The notes beneath the pieces were generated by a model that searched no databases, was not told the DNA's origin, and saw only the letters and a program-made list of their open reading frames with translations. From positions 5,948,501-6,012,500 of the forward strand of contig NZ_CP109000.1 of the NCBI RefSeq assembly GCF_036226605.1: a stretch of 64,000 bases of DNA, written 5' to 3'. The translations under genes were made by a program, and so were the position numbers. The stretch comes from Streptomyces sp. NBC_00704. Lineage in GTDB: Bacteria; Actinomycetota; Actinomycetes; Streptomycetales; Streptomycetaceae. Of this stretch, positions 1 to 9,324 are shown piece after piece. How positions within the stretch are numbered: position 1 is the first letter of the stretch; every line of letters begins with the position of its first letter.

Positions 1-1
1 G

Positions 2-1429
2 GCCGCCTACGACTGCCACACCCGCGAGCTGTACGTGACGTACGCCGACGCGCCCGGACCCAACGGGCAGTCCGACGGCAGCGTGCACAAGCTGGCCACG
101 GCCACCGGCAGATGGACCGACGTCACCCCCGTCGTGCCCGGCGGCACGACGGGCGACGGAGGGCGGGACTCGTTCGGCTACGGCGGGGCGGCCGTCGACG
201 CCCGGCGGCCCGGCACCGTCGTCGTCTCCACGAACAACCGCTGGTCGGCCGTCGACACCCTGTTCCGGACCACGAACGGCGGCCGCACCTGGACGTCCCT
301 CAAGGACTCCGCCGTCCTCGACGTGTCCGAGACGCCGTTCCTCACCTTCGGCGCCGACGAGCCCAAGTTCGGCTGGTGGATCCAGGCCCTCGCCGTCGAC
401 CCGTACGACTCGAAGCACGTCGTGTACGGCACCGGCGCCACCCTCTACGGCACCCGGGACCTGAAGCACTGGGCCCCGCAGATCCGCGGCCTGGAGGAGA
501 CCTCCGTGCGCCAGCTGATCTCGCCGCCGACGGGGACGGCGCACCTGATCAGCGGCCTCGGGGACGTCGGCGTGATGTACCACGACCGGCTCACGGCCTC
601 GCCGTCCCGAGGCATGGCGGCCAACCCGGTGTTCGGTTCGACGACGGGACTCGCCCAGGCGGCGGCCAGGCCCTCGTACGTCGTGCGCACCGGCTTCGGC
701 GACCACGGCAACGGCGCGTACTCCCGCGACGGCGGGAAGACCTGGGCGCCCTTCGCGGCCCAGCCCGCGATCGCCAAGGACGCCCCCGGCCCGATCGCGG
801 CCAACAGCGACGGCAGCGTGCTGCTGTGGTCCTTCGTGCACTGGGACGGCACCAAGTACCCCGCCCAGCGCTCCACCGACGACGGCGCGACCTGGTCCGA
901 GGTCGCCTCCTTCCCCAAGGGCGCCACCCCGCTCGCCGACCCGGCCGACCCGGCGCGCTTCTACGCCTACGACACCGACACCGGCACCCTGTTCGCCAGC
1001 ACCGACCGCGGCCTCACGTTCACCGGGCGGGCGAGCGGACTGCCGTCCGGGGACAGCCAGTTCCAGCTCGCCGCCGCCCCGGGCCGGTCCGGCGACCTGT
1101 GGCTCAGCACCAAGTGGAACGGGCTGTACCGGTCCACCGACGGCGGGGTGACCTTCACCAAGCTGACCAGCTGCTGGGCCTCCTACACCCTCGCCTTCGG
1201 CAAGGCCGCCGTCGGCGCCGTGTACCCGGCGGTCTACATGGTCGGCTCGACGGATACGATCACCGCCGTGTACCGCTCCGACGACGGCGCTCAGACCTGG
1301 ACGCGGATCAACGACGACCGGCACCAGTGGGGCTGGATCGGCGCGACCCTCGCGGCCGACCCGCGCCTGTACGGCCGCGTCTACATCGCCACCAACGGGC
1401 GCGGCATCCAGTACGGGGAGCCCGTCTGA
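2..1429 (+). CDS. GH74 xyloglucanase-type beta-propeller glycosidase (5'-truncated by the window)
   Basis: The reading frame is open from base 2 and ends at TGA 1427-1429, so about 475 C-terminal residues are visible and the N-terminus lies outside. Asp-box/BNR repeats recur (STDRG.TF, YRSTDGG.TF, SRDGGKTW, STDDGATW, NGGRTW), the mark of seven-bladed propellers. The segment SGLGDVG near base 560 matches the GH74 active-site loop, where an Asp is catalytic. GH74 enzymes cut the beta-1,4-glucan backbone of xyloglucan and are normally secreted; the signal peptide would be upstream. The stop codon overlaps the ATG of the GH42 gene (TGATG), so the two are translationally coupled. A general BNR-repeat protein is the alternative, but the conserved loop and the neighbouring glycosidases favour GH74. 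Confidence 0.85.
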   Translation, partial: AAYDCHTRELYVTYADAPGPNGQSDGSVHKLATATGRWTDVTPVVPGGTTGDGGRDSFGYGGAAVDARRPGTVVVSTNNRWSAVDTLFRTTNGGRTWTSLKDSAVLDVSETPFLTFGADEPKFGWWIQALAVDPYDSKHVVYGTGATLYGTRDLKHWAPQIRGLEETSVRQLISPPTGTAHLISGLGDVGVMYHDRLTASPSRGMAANPVFGSTTGLAQAAARPSYVVRTGFGDHGNGAYSRDGGKTWAPFAAQPAIAKDAPGPIAANSDGSVLLWSFVHWDGTKYPAQRSTDDGATWSEVASFPKGATPLADPADPARFYAYDTDTGTLFASTDRGLTFTGRASGLPSGDSQFQLAAAPGRSGDLWLSTKWNGLYRSTDGGVTFTKLTSCWASYTLAFGKAAVGAVYPAVYMVGSTDTITAVYRSDDGAQTWTRINDDRHQWGWIGATLAADPRLYGRVYIATNGRGIQYGEPV

Positions 1430-3396
1430 TGCCGAACCTGGGCGACGCCACCCGCGGCCGGATCCTCTTCGGCGGCGACTACAACCCCGAGCAGTGGCCC
1501 GAGAAGACCTGGCACGAGGACGTCCGGCTGATGCGCGACGCCGGCGTCAACTCCGTCACGCTCGGCGTCTTCTCCTGGTCCCGGCTCGAACCCGAGCCCG
1601 GCACACGGGAGTTCGGCTGGCTGGACACCCTGATGGACCTGCTGCACGACAGCGGCGTCGGCGTCGTCCTGGCCACCCCCACCGCCTCGCCGCCGCCCTG
1701 GATGGGCCGGCTGCACCCCGAGACCCTGCCCCGCACCGAGGACGGCCGCACCGAGTGGTGGGGCGGCCGCCAGCACTTCTCGCACTCCAGCGCCGTCTAC
1801 CGCCGGTACGCCGCCGCCATCACCGAGGACCTGGCCGCCCGCTACGGCGGCCACCCCGCCCTCACCATGTGGCACATCAACAACGAGTACTGCACCTTCG
1901 ACCACGGCGACGAGGCCGCCGCCGCGTTCCGCCGCTGGCTGCGCGAGAAGTACCGCACCCTCGACGCCCTCAACACCGCCTGGGGCACCGCGTTCTGGTC
2001 CCAGGACTACGACACCTGGGACGGCGTCCTGCCCCCGCGCACCCCGCACTACCTGAAGAACCCGACCCAGGTCCTCGACTTCCGGCGCTTCACCTCCGAC
2101 ATGCTCCTGGAGTGCTTCCGCGCCGAACGCGACATCGTCGCCCGGCACACCCCGCACCTGCCGGTCACCACCAACTTCATGCCGCTGTGGATCGGCCAGG
2201 ACGCCTGGCGCTGGGCCGAGGAGGAGGACGTCGTCTCCGTCGACCTCTACCCCGACCCCCGTGACCCCTACGGCGCCCAGCAGGCCGCCATGGTCCAGGA
2301 CCTGACCCGTTCCCAGGCGCGCGGCCCCTGGATGCTGATGGAACAGGCCGCCGGACCCGTCAACTGGCGCGGCGTCAACCACCCCAAGCCGCGCGGCATG
2401 AACCGCCTGTGGTCCCTTCAGGCGGTCGCCCGCGGCGCGGACGCCGTCTGCTACTTCCAGTGGCGGCAGTCCCGGCAGGGCGCGGAGAAGTTCCACTCCG
2501 GGATGGTCAGCCACGCCGGCGAGGAGGGCCGCACCTTCCAGGAGGTCAAGCAGCTCGGCGCCGACCTCGCGAGACTCGGCCCGCACACGGCCGGCCGGCA
2601 CATCACCGCCGAGGTCGCCGTGCTCCACGACTGGCACGCGTGGTGGGCCGGAGCCCAGGACGCCCGCCCGTCCGCCGAGGTCGACCTGCCGGCCGTCCTC
2701 ACCGCCTGGCACCGCGCCCTGTGGGAGAACAACCTCACCGCCGACTTCGCCCACCCCGCGCACGACCTGTCCGGCTACCGCATGGTCCTCGTCCCGCAGC
2801 TGTACGCCCTCACCGACGCGGCGATCGACAACCTCCTCGGCTACGTCCGCGGCGGCGGCGTCCTCGTCTGCGGGTTCCTGACCGGCGTCGCCGACGAGGA
2901 CGACCGGGTGCGCGAGGGCGGCATGGACGCCCGGCTGCGCGAGCTGTTCGGCATCCGCGTCCTGCACGAGTGGTGGCCGCTGGACGCGGGGGAGAGCGTC
3001 GGGACCGACGGCTTCGACGGCGTCCTGTGGTCCGAGGAACTGGAACCGGCCGCCGACGCCCGCGTCGAGGCCGTCTACCGGCGGGGCGAGCTGGAGGGCA
3101 TGCCGGCCGTCCTGCGCCGGGACCGCGCCTGGTACCTGTCCACCCTCCCCGAACCCGGCGCCTTCCGCACCCTCCTCGCCCGGATCGCCGCCGAGGCGGG
3201 CGTGCGGCCCGTCCTCGAAGGCCTCCCGCCCGGCGTCGAGGCCGTCCGCCGCGGCGACCTGCTCTTCCTGCTCCACCACGGCCGCGAGCCCGTGACCGTC
3301 CCCCTCGCGGGGGCCCACCACGAGCTGCTGACCGGCACGACGGTCACGGACGGGATCGAACTGGGCCGCCACGGCGTGGCGGTGCTGCGCCCATGA
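1429..3396 (+). CDS. GH42 beta-galactosidase
   Basis: 655 aa, usual for GH42 (about 650-700). The N-terminal TIM barrel opens with GGDYNPEQWP; the acid/base Glu lies in WHINNEY (about E153) and the nucleophile in WMLMEQAAGPVNW (about E305), both in family context. A middle trimerisation-type domain and a short beta C-terminal domain follow. There is no signal peptide, so it acts in the cytoplasm, removing terminal beta-galactose from imported oligosaccharides. ATG 1429 overlaps the previous stop and the gene's own stop overlaps the next start (ATGA at 3393), placing it in the middle of a coupled three-gene operon. In this setting the likely substrate is the galactosyl side chain of xyloglucan oligosaccharides; that is inferred from the neighbours. 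Confidence 0.93.
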   Translation: MPNLGDATRGRILFGGDYNPEQWPEKTWHEDVRLMRDAGVNSVTLGVFSWSRLEPEPGTREFGWLDTLMDLLHDSGVGVVLATPTASPPPWMGRLHPETLPRTEDGRTEWWGGRQHFSHSSAVYRRYAAAITEDLAARYGGHPALTMWHINNEYCTFDHGDEAAAAFRRWLREKYRTLDALNTAWGTAFWSQDYDTWDGVLPPRTPHYLKNPTQVLDFRRFTSDMLLECFRAERDIVARHTPHLPVTTNFMPLWIGQDAWRWAEEEDVVSVDLYPDPRDPYGAQQAAMVQDLTRSQARGPWMLMEQAAGPVNWRGVNHPKPRGMNRLWSLQAVARGADAVCYFQWRQSRQGAEKFHSGMVSHAGEEGRTFQEVKQLGADLARLGPHTAGRHITAEVAVLHDWHAWWAGAQDARPSAEVDLPAVLTAWHRALWENNLTADFAHPAHDLSGYRMVLVPQLYALTDAAIDNLLGYVRGGGVLVCGFLTGVADEDDRVREGGMDARLRELFGIRVLHEWWPLDAGESVGTDGFDGVLWSEELEPAADARVEAVYRRGELEGMPAVLRRDRAWYLSTLPEPGAFRTLLARIAAEAGVRPVLEGLPPGVEAVRRGDLLFLLHHGREPVTVPLAGAHHELLTGTTVTDGIELGRHGVAVLRP

Positions 3397-5654
3397 CCAC
3401 ACAGCCCACCCCTGCCTCCCGTCCGGCCGAGCCCGCCCCTCCCGGCTTCGGCGGCGCCGACGGCCCCGTGCACGGCACCTGGGAACACCGGCCCGCCGCC
3501 CGCTGGGAGGACGCCTACCTCAGCGGCAACGGCCGGCACGGCGCCCTCGTGTTCGGCGACCCCCATGACGAACGGGTCGTCGTCACCCATCACACCCTGG
3601 TCCGCCCCAACGGCTCCGAACACGCCCGCCCGCCCGAGCTGGCCGACGAACTCCCCGCGCTCCAGGACGCGTTGCTCGCCGGTGACACGACGGCCGCCGA
3701 GAGTTTCACCGACCACCGCCCGCTGCGGTGGGTCCAGCCCTTCCACCCGGCCTTCCGGATGAGCGTGCGCCGCCCGCCCTCGCACGGGTCGCGCGGCGAC
3801 GGCCGACTCCTGCGGTCCGTCGACTTCACCACCGGCGAGACCGTCGCGAGCCGTGCGGACGCCACCGGCCGGGTGTTCGTCTCCCGCGCCGACGACGTGA
3901 TCGTCCACCAGGTCACCGGACTCGACGTGGACATCGCGCTCGACCACCGGCTCCCCGGCGCCCCCGCCGGCCTCGCCGTCGGTCACAGCGCCGTCCGCAC
4001 ACCGTCCGGGGCCCTGCTCACCCTGCGCGCCCGCTACCCGGACAGCGACCGCTCCTACACCGGCGTCACCCTCGTCGTCGCCGCCGGCGGCCGCGCCGAC
4101 CTGACCCTGCCCGGCGTGCGGGTCACCGGCGCCACGTCGGTGCTCCTGCTGACCCGGGTGCGCCGGCACACCGGCGAACTCGACGTCCTCGCCGAGCGGC
4201 ACGCCCTGGACCGGCTGCCGCACTCCTACGGCGAACTGCTCGAACGCCACCTCGCCCCGCACCGCACCGCCTACCGTCGTGTCACCCTCGACCTGCGCGC
4301 CGACCCGGCCGAACGCGCCCTGCCCGGCTCCGAGCTGCTGGCGCGCCCGCGCAGCCCCGCCCTCCTGGAGCGGCTCTTCGCCGCGGGCCGCTACCACCTC
4401 CTGTCCTCCTCCGGCCTGAACCCGCCCCGCCTGCCGGGCCTGTGGACCGGCGACTGGGACACCGCCTGGTCCGGCGCGTTCACCAACGACGCCAACGTCA
4501 ACCTCCAGACCGCCTCGGCCGCGGCCGCCGCCCTCCCCGAAGTCACCGAGGCCCTCGCCTCACTGATCGACCGTCAGCTAGACGACTGGCGGGCCAACGC
4601 GCGCGCCGTGTTCGGCGCCCGCGGAGCGGTCGCGCCCGCGCACTCCGACGGGGAGTCCGGGCTGTCGTACCACTTCAGCCGCGAGTACCCGCTCCACCTG
4701 TGGACCGCCGGCGCCGACTGGCTGCTCAAGCCCCTCGTCGACCACGACGACACCCGCGGCGCGCGTGACCCGCGCACCGCCGCCGCCCTCGCCGAGACCG
4801 CCCGCTTCTACGAGGACTTCCTCACCCGCACCGACGCGGACGGCCGGCTCGTCGTCGTCCCCTCCTACTCGCCGGAGAACCGGCCCGCGAACGGCGGCTG
4901 GGGCGCGCTGAACGCGGCCATGGACCTCTCCGCCGCCCGGCACGCCCTGCTCACCGCGGCCGACTACCACCCCGGCGCCCCGGAGGCGGCCCGCTGGCGG
5001 GCCCTCGCCGACCGCCTCCCGCCCCACCGCACCAACGCCGACGGAGCCCTCGCCGAGTGGGCCTGGCCCGGCCTCGACGACTCCTACGACCACCGCCACC
5101 TCAGCCACCTCTACGGCGTCTGGCCCCTCGACGAGATCAACCCCTACGACACCCCGCGGCAGGCCGCGGCCGCCCACCGCGCCCTGGAACTGCGCGGCGC
5201 GGAGAACGACTCCGCGCACGGCCACCTGCACCACGCCCTGATCGCCGCCCGGCTGCGGGACGCCCACCGGGTCGCCAACGCCCTGGGAGCGGTCCTCGAC
5301 GGCGACTTCTTCCACGACTCCCTGATGAGCGCCCACTACCCCCGCCGCGACGTCTACAACGCCGACGCCGCGCACACCCTGCCCGCCGTGCTGATCGAGG
5401 CGCTCGTCCAGTCCACCCCCGACCGGCTGGTGCTGCTGCCGGCCGTGCCCCCGGCGCTCCCCGCGGGCGAACTGCGCGGCGTGCGCACCCGGTTCGGCGC
5501 CGGACTCGACCTGACCTGGGGCCCCGACGGCGGCCGGGCGGTCCTCACACCGCGGCGCACGCACCGCGTCGACGTGCGGACCCCCGACGGCGATCCCCGC
5601 ACGGTCGACCTGGTCGCCGGAGAGGAGCACGTCCTCACCCTGGGGACGTGGTGA
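3393..5654 (+). CDS. GH95 alpha-L-fucosidase
   Basis: 753 aa. The N-terminal beta domain starts with WEDAYLSGNGRHGALVFGDP, the GH95 signature region, and an (alpha/alpha) helical catalytic domain follows from about residue 310, including GLWTGDWDTAWSGAFTNDANVNLQ and HRHLSHLYGVWP. Family members hydrolyse alpha-1,2-linked L-fucose (some act on L-galactose). No signal peptide is visible, so a cytoplasmic role is likely. The start overlaps the GH42 stop by four bases. With GH74, GH42 and the nearby GH31 this completes the activities needed for fucosylated xyloglucan. A convergent sulfotransferase gene lies downstream behind a hairpin at 5694-5716. Confidence 0.9.
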   Translation: MTTQPTPASRPAEPAPPGFGGADGPVHGTWEHRPAARWEDAYLSGNGRHGALVFGDPHDERVVVTHHTLVRPNGSEHARPPELADELPALQDALLAGDTTAAESFTDHRPLRWVQPFHPAFRMSVRRPPSHGSRGDGRLLRSVDFTTGETVASRADATGRVFVSRADDVIVHQVTGLDVDIALDHRLPGAPAGLAVGHSAVRTPSGALLTLRARYPDSDRSYTGVTLVVAAGGRADLTLPGVRVTGATSVLLLTRVRRHTGELDVLAERHALDRLPHSYGELLERHLAPHRTAYRRVTLDLRADPAERALPGSELLARPRSPALLERLFAAGRYHLLSSSGLNPPRLPGLWTGDWDTAWSGAFTNDANVNLQTASAAAAALPEVTEALASLIDRQLDDWRANARAVFGARGAVAPAHSDGESGLSYHFSREYPLHLWTAGADWLLKPLVDHDDTRGARDPRTAAALAETARFYEDFLTRTDADGRLVVVPSYSPENRPANGGWGALNAAMDLSAARHALLTAADYHPGAPEAARWRALADRLPPHRTNADGALAEWAWPGLDDSYDHRHLSHLYGVWPLDEINPYDTPRQAAAAHRALELRGAENDSAHGHLHHALIAARLRDAHRVANALGAVLDGDFFHDSLMSAHYPRRDVYNADAAHTLPAVLIEALVQSTPDRLVLLPAVPPALPAGELRGVRTRFGAGLDLTWGPDGGRAVLTPRRTHRVDVRTPDGDPRTVDLVAGEEHVLTLGTW

Positions 5655-5693
5655 GCGTCCACAGGACGCGCCCGGCGCCCCTTGCCCCGTCAG

Positions 5694-5716
5694 CGCCCCC
5701 GCCGTGCGCGGGGGCG
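5694..5716. terminator. Hairpin between convergent genes
   Basis: A perfect 9-bp GC stem (5694-5702 with 5708-5716) with a 5-base loop sits between the GH95 stop and the convergent sulfotransferase stop. There is no U-tract, as is usual in streptomycetes. It probably serves both directions. Confidence 0.6.
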
Positions 5717-5739
5717 GGGGCGGCGCGCCGGGCCGGGCG

Positions 5740-6927
5740 TCAGGCCCGGTCGACCTCGGCGCGCAGGGCGTCGTACCCGGCGAACGCGGCGTCGACGCCG
5801 GCCCGCGTCAGGCCGTAGCGGGCCAGGTCGTAGCTGTGCGGCCGGCTGCCCTTGGGGCGGGCGGCGACCCGGGGGAGCCGCGCGGCGTCGGCGTCGGTCC
5901 AGCGGGCGCCCACGGCGTCGTAGAGCTTCGGGGCTCCGGTGGCCGGATCGGAGCCCAGCCACGAGTAGGGGACGTCCACCAGCGCCTCGCGCGGGACGGC
6001 GGCCCGGGCCGCGAGTCCGCGCTCCACGGAACGGCTCAGCAGGGCGAGCCAGGTCGCGCCCAGCTCGTGCAGGTCCAGCGGGCGCCGGGTGATCGCCATG
6101 CCGTGCTCCACCAGACTGCAGAACGACGCCACGACGGCGGCCGGCTCCCGGTGCGTCCAGACCAGCGTGGCGTCCGGGAAGACGGCCAGCAGCGCGTCGA
6201 GATGGCCGGTGTGCAGAGGGGACTTCAGCACCCAGCGGCGGCGGGGGCGGCCGTGCTGGAGCACCTGGTAGACCTGTTTGAGGTAGGCGTAGTCGGGGAC
6301 GAAGTCCCGCTCCTCCAGCGCCGCCCGGTAGGCCGGGATGCGCGCCTGGGACAGCGGCATGACGGTGTGCGGGAGCGCGAAGGTGCACTCCTCGGGGCCC
6401 TCGGCGACCAGGGGATGGATGTCGCGGTAGCGCGGCGCGAACAGATCGATCGCGCCGACCATGAGACGGGCCCCGGCGACAGCCCTGCGGTGCCGCTCGG
6501 GCGGGCCCGCCAGGTCCGGGGTGAGCAGCTCCCACAGCAGGGGACATCGGTGCTCCTCGGACAGCGAGAGCACACCGTGGGTGAGGGTCGTCGCGGTGCG
6601 CGGCAGCCCCACCACGAACACCGGCCGCTCGACCGGCTCCCGCGCGATGCCGGGGTGCTCGGCGATCAGCCGCCGGACGCGGGCGCGGTTGGCCAGATGC
6701 CGCCGGACATGGCCCTGCGCCGACCACCAGCCCACCGGCGTGAGATTCCCGTCCCGGGCCCAGTGGCGCAGCAGGAACCGGAACTCCTCGGCGAACTCCT
6801 CGTCCCCGGGCGCCGAACCCGCCTGCGCCGAGAGCCGGTCGAAGACGCGGTCGGGCGTGCGGCGGGAGCGGAAACCGGGCCGCAGCACCTGGTTGGCCAC
6901 GGTGAGGGCGAGCGGGGACGACGCCAT
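5740..6927 (-). CDS. Sulfotransferase family protein
   Basis: 395 aa. The PAPS 5'-phosphosulfate loop is visible as VVGLPRTATT (residues about 106-114) and the 3'-phosphate-binding region as WTHREPAAVVASFCSL (about 255-270). The length and lack of membrane segments fit the Sulfotransfer_3 type that transfers sulfate from PAPS to small molecules or glycans. The acceptor cannot be told from sequence. The ATG at 6927 is preceded by an AAAGGG-type ribosome site. It lies downstream of the GH31 gene on the same strand with a 148-bp gap, so cotranscription is possible but not evident. It may be unrelated to the glycosidase locus. Confidence 0.88.
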   Translation of the reverse strand: MASSPLALTVANQVLRPGFRSRRTPDRVFDRLSAQAGSAPGDEEFAEEFRFLLRHWARDGNLTPVGWWSAQGHVRRHLANRARVRRLIAEHPGIAREPVERPVFVVGLPRTATTLTHGVLSLSEEHRCPLLWELLTPDLAGPPERHRRAVAGARLMVGAIDLFAPRYRDIHPLVAEGPEECTFALPHTVMPLSQARIPAYRAALEERDFVPDYAYLKQVYQVLQHGRPRRRWVLKSPLHTGHLDALLAVFPDATLVWTHREPAAVVASFCSLVEHGMAITRRPLDLHELGATWLALLSRSVERGLAARAAVPREALVDVPYSWLGSDPATGAPKLYDAVGARWTDADAARLPRVAARPKGSRPHSYDLARYGLTRAGVDAAFAGYDALRAEVDRA

Positions 6928-7075
6928 GGGGGGACACCCTTTCGCGGGGTCGGCGGGGGAACGGTCGGGAGCGACGGGGGAAAGCGGGGCAGGGGGGACG
7001 CCCGGACCCCAGCTCCCTACCCCGCCAACCCCCCTATCGCACAAGGCAGTTCGACCCGTATGCGGCGGACCGGCG

Positions 7076-9118
7076 TTACTCGGCCACCGGCAGCCGCGCC
7101 CCGTCCCGCAGGAACAGCGGGAGGCGCTCCAGCGGGGCGTCCACCGTGGCCCGCGCACCCCCCTCGTACGTCTCGCCCGTCCACGCGTTCGTCCAGACCG
7201 CGCCCGCCGGGAGGTGGACCGTGCGGGTCGTCGCGCCCGCCGTCAGAACCGGCGCGACCAGCAGGTCCCGGCCGAAGAGGTAGGCGTCGTCCACCGACCA
7301 GGCCGCCGGGTCGTCCGGGAACTCCAGGAACAGCGGCCGCATGGGCGGCAGGCCCTCCTCGTGCGCCTCCCGCATGACGTCCATGACGTACGGCTTCAGC
7401 CGCTCCCGCAGCCGCAGGTACGCCTCCAGGATCGCGCCCGCCTCCTCGCCGTACGACCACACCTCGTTGGGGCCGCCGGTCATGTCCGGGCCGAGCGGCA
7501 TGCCCGGATCGCGGAAGCCGTGCAGGCGCATCAGCGGCGACACCGCCCCGAACTGGAACCAGCGCACCATCACCTCCCGGTACGCCGGGTCGTCCGGGTC
7601 CCCGCCGTGGAAGCCGCCGATGTCGGTGTTCCACCACGGGATGCCCGACAGCGCGGTGTTGAGGCCGGCGGCGATCTGCCGGCGCAGCGTCGGGAAGTCG
7701 GTCCCGATGTCACCGGACCACAGGGCGGCCCCGTACCGCTGACTGCCCGCCCACGCCGAACGGTTGAGGCTGACGATCTCCTCCTCGCCCGCCGCGCGCA
7801 GCCCCTCGTAGAACGTGCGCGCGTTCTCGGCCGGGTACATGTTGCCGACCTCCAGACCCGGACCCGCCCAGTAGCGCAGGTTCTCCGGGAAGCCCGGCTT
7901 GAGCTCCGGCTCGCAGGCGTCCAGCCAGAAGGCCGTGATGCCGTACGGGGCCAGGTAGTTGTCCCGGATCCTCGACCACAGGAAGTCCCGTGCCTCGGGG
8001 TTGGTCGCGTCGTAGAACGCCACCTGGACCGTCGAGGCGACCCCCTTGTCGGGCCAGTCGGCGTGCGCCATCGGACCGTACTGGGTGCCGATGAAGTACC
8101 CGCGCTGCTCCATCAGCTGGTGGTTCTCGCTCAGCGGCGACACCGACGGCCACACGCTCACCACCAGCTTGACGCCCATCTCCGCCAGCTCGCGGACCAT
8201 CGCGGCCGGGTCGGGCCACTCGGCCGGGTCGAACTTCCAGTCGCCCAGGTGCGTCCAGTGGAAGAAGTCGCAGACGATGGCGTCGAGCGGCAGCCCCCGG
8301 CGCTTGTACTCCCGCGCCACGTCCAGGAGTTCGTCCTGGGTGCGGTAGCGCAGCTTGCACTGCCAGAAGCCCGCCGCCCACTCCGGCAGCATCGGGGTGC
8401 GGCCGGTGACCGCGCTGTAGCGGCGCTGGCCGTCGGCCGGGGCGCCGGCGGTGATCCAGTAGTCGATCTGGCGTGCCGAGTCCGCGACCCAGCGGGTGCC
8501 GTTCCCGGCCAGCTCGACACGGCCGATCGCCGGGTTGTTCCACAGCAGGGTGTAGCCGCGACTGGAGGTGAGCACCGGGATGCCGACCTCGGCGTTGCGC
8601 TGGACCAGATCCAGGACCAGGCCCTTCTGGTCGAGCCGGCCGTGCTGGTGCTGCCCGAGTCCGTACAGCCGCTCGTCGTCGTAGGCGGCGAACCGCTGCT
8701 CCAAGCGGTGGTGGCCGTTGCCGACGGCCGTGTAGAGGCGCGAGCCCGGCCACCAGAAGTGGGCGCGGTCCTCGGCCAGGATCTCGGTGCGGTCGTCGGT
8801 GCGCAGGAAGCGGACCAGGCCCTCGGCGCTCACCTCGACGGTGAGCGCGCCCACCGTCAGCAGGCCCTCCGCCTCGCTCGTCTTGACGCTGCTCTCGGTG
8901 GCGGGCGGCCCGTCGAGCAGGGCGCCGGGCAGCCCCTCGAGGATCGGGCCGCCGAGCCGGGCGCGCACCCGGACGGCGTCCGGACCCCACGGCTCGACCC
9001 GCAGGGTCTCCTGACGGCCGCTCCACTCCAGCGCGCCGTCGCGCTCCCGGAAGGTGCCGACGGTGGGCGACGACTGCGCGAGGCTGACCTGTGGCTGGTT
9101 TTCGGCAGGCTGGTTCAC
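7076..9118 (-). CDS. GH31 alpha-xylosidase-like glycoside hydrolase
   Basis: 680 aa. An N-terminal beta-sandwich (about 1-230) precedes a TIM barrel. The nucleophile Asp lies in FWLDACEPE (about D400) and the acid/base Asp in WSGDIGTDF (about D470), the two GH31 signature positions; a beta C-terminal region closes the protein. WLDACEPE resembles alpha-xylosidases of xyloglucan loci more than starch-type alpha-glucosidases, so alpha-xylosidase is the best guess; GH31 also includes alpha-glucosidases and transglycosylases. GTG at 9118 was chosen because an AGGAG site lies about ten bases upstream. No signal peptide is seen. It follows the LacI-type regulator on the same strand after 206 bp and is probably controlled by it. 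Confidence 0.88.
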   Translation of the reverse strand: MNQPAENQPQVSLAQSSPTVGTFRERDGALEWSGRQETLRVEPWGPDAVRVRARLGGPILEGLPGALLDGPPATESSVKTSEAEGLLTVGALTVEVSAEGLVRFLRTDDRTEILAEDRAHFWWPGSRLYTAVGNGHHRLEQRFAAYDDERLYGLGQHQHGRLDQKGLVLDLVQRNAEVGIPVLTSSRGYTLLWNNPAIGRVELAGNGTRWVADSARQIDYWITAGAPADGQRRYSAVTGRTPMLPEWAAGFWQCKLRYRTQDELLDVAREYKRRGLPLDAIVCDFFHWTHLGDWKFDPAEWPDPAAMVRELAEMGVKLVVSVWPSVSPLSENHQLMEQRGYFIGTQYGPMAHADWPDKGVASTVQVAFYDATNPEARDFLWSRIRDNYLAPYGITAFWLDACEPELKPGFPENLRYWAGPGLEVGNMYPAENARTFYEGLRAAGEEEIVSLNRSAWAGSQRYGAALWSGDIGTDFPTLRRQIAAGLNTALSGIPWWNTDIGGFHGGDPDDPAYREVMVRWFQFGAVSPLMRLHGFRDPGMPLGPDMTGGPNEVWSYGEEAGAILEAYLRLRERLKPYVMDVMREAHEEGLPPMRPLFLEFPDDPAAWSVDDAYLFGRDLLVAPVLTAGATTRTVHLPAGAVWTNAWTGETYEGGARATVDAPLERLPLFLRDGARLPVAE

Positions 9119-9324
9119 GAGGGGTGCTCCTTGAAGGAGTGCAGACGGGAGTGAGGCGGGGGACGCGGGCACGGGGGCGCCCGGACCGGCGCGGTAGACG
9201 AGGACGTGGCGGCGTGACGACGGTGAGGCGTGGCGAGGGGAGGCGTGACAACGGGAAGGCGTGAGAGGGGGGAGGGGCGGCGGGTCGACGTGCGCGGGGG
9301 CGGACGGCGGTGCGAGGGGGCGGG

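Noticed and set aside
1381..3402. 673-codon open frame antisense to the GH42 gene
   Set aside because: Shadow caused by very high GC3; composition is Gly/Val/Ala/Asp rich with no domain, and the + strand protein has clear catalytic motifs.
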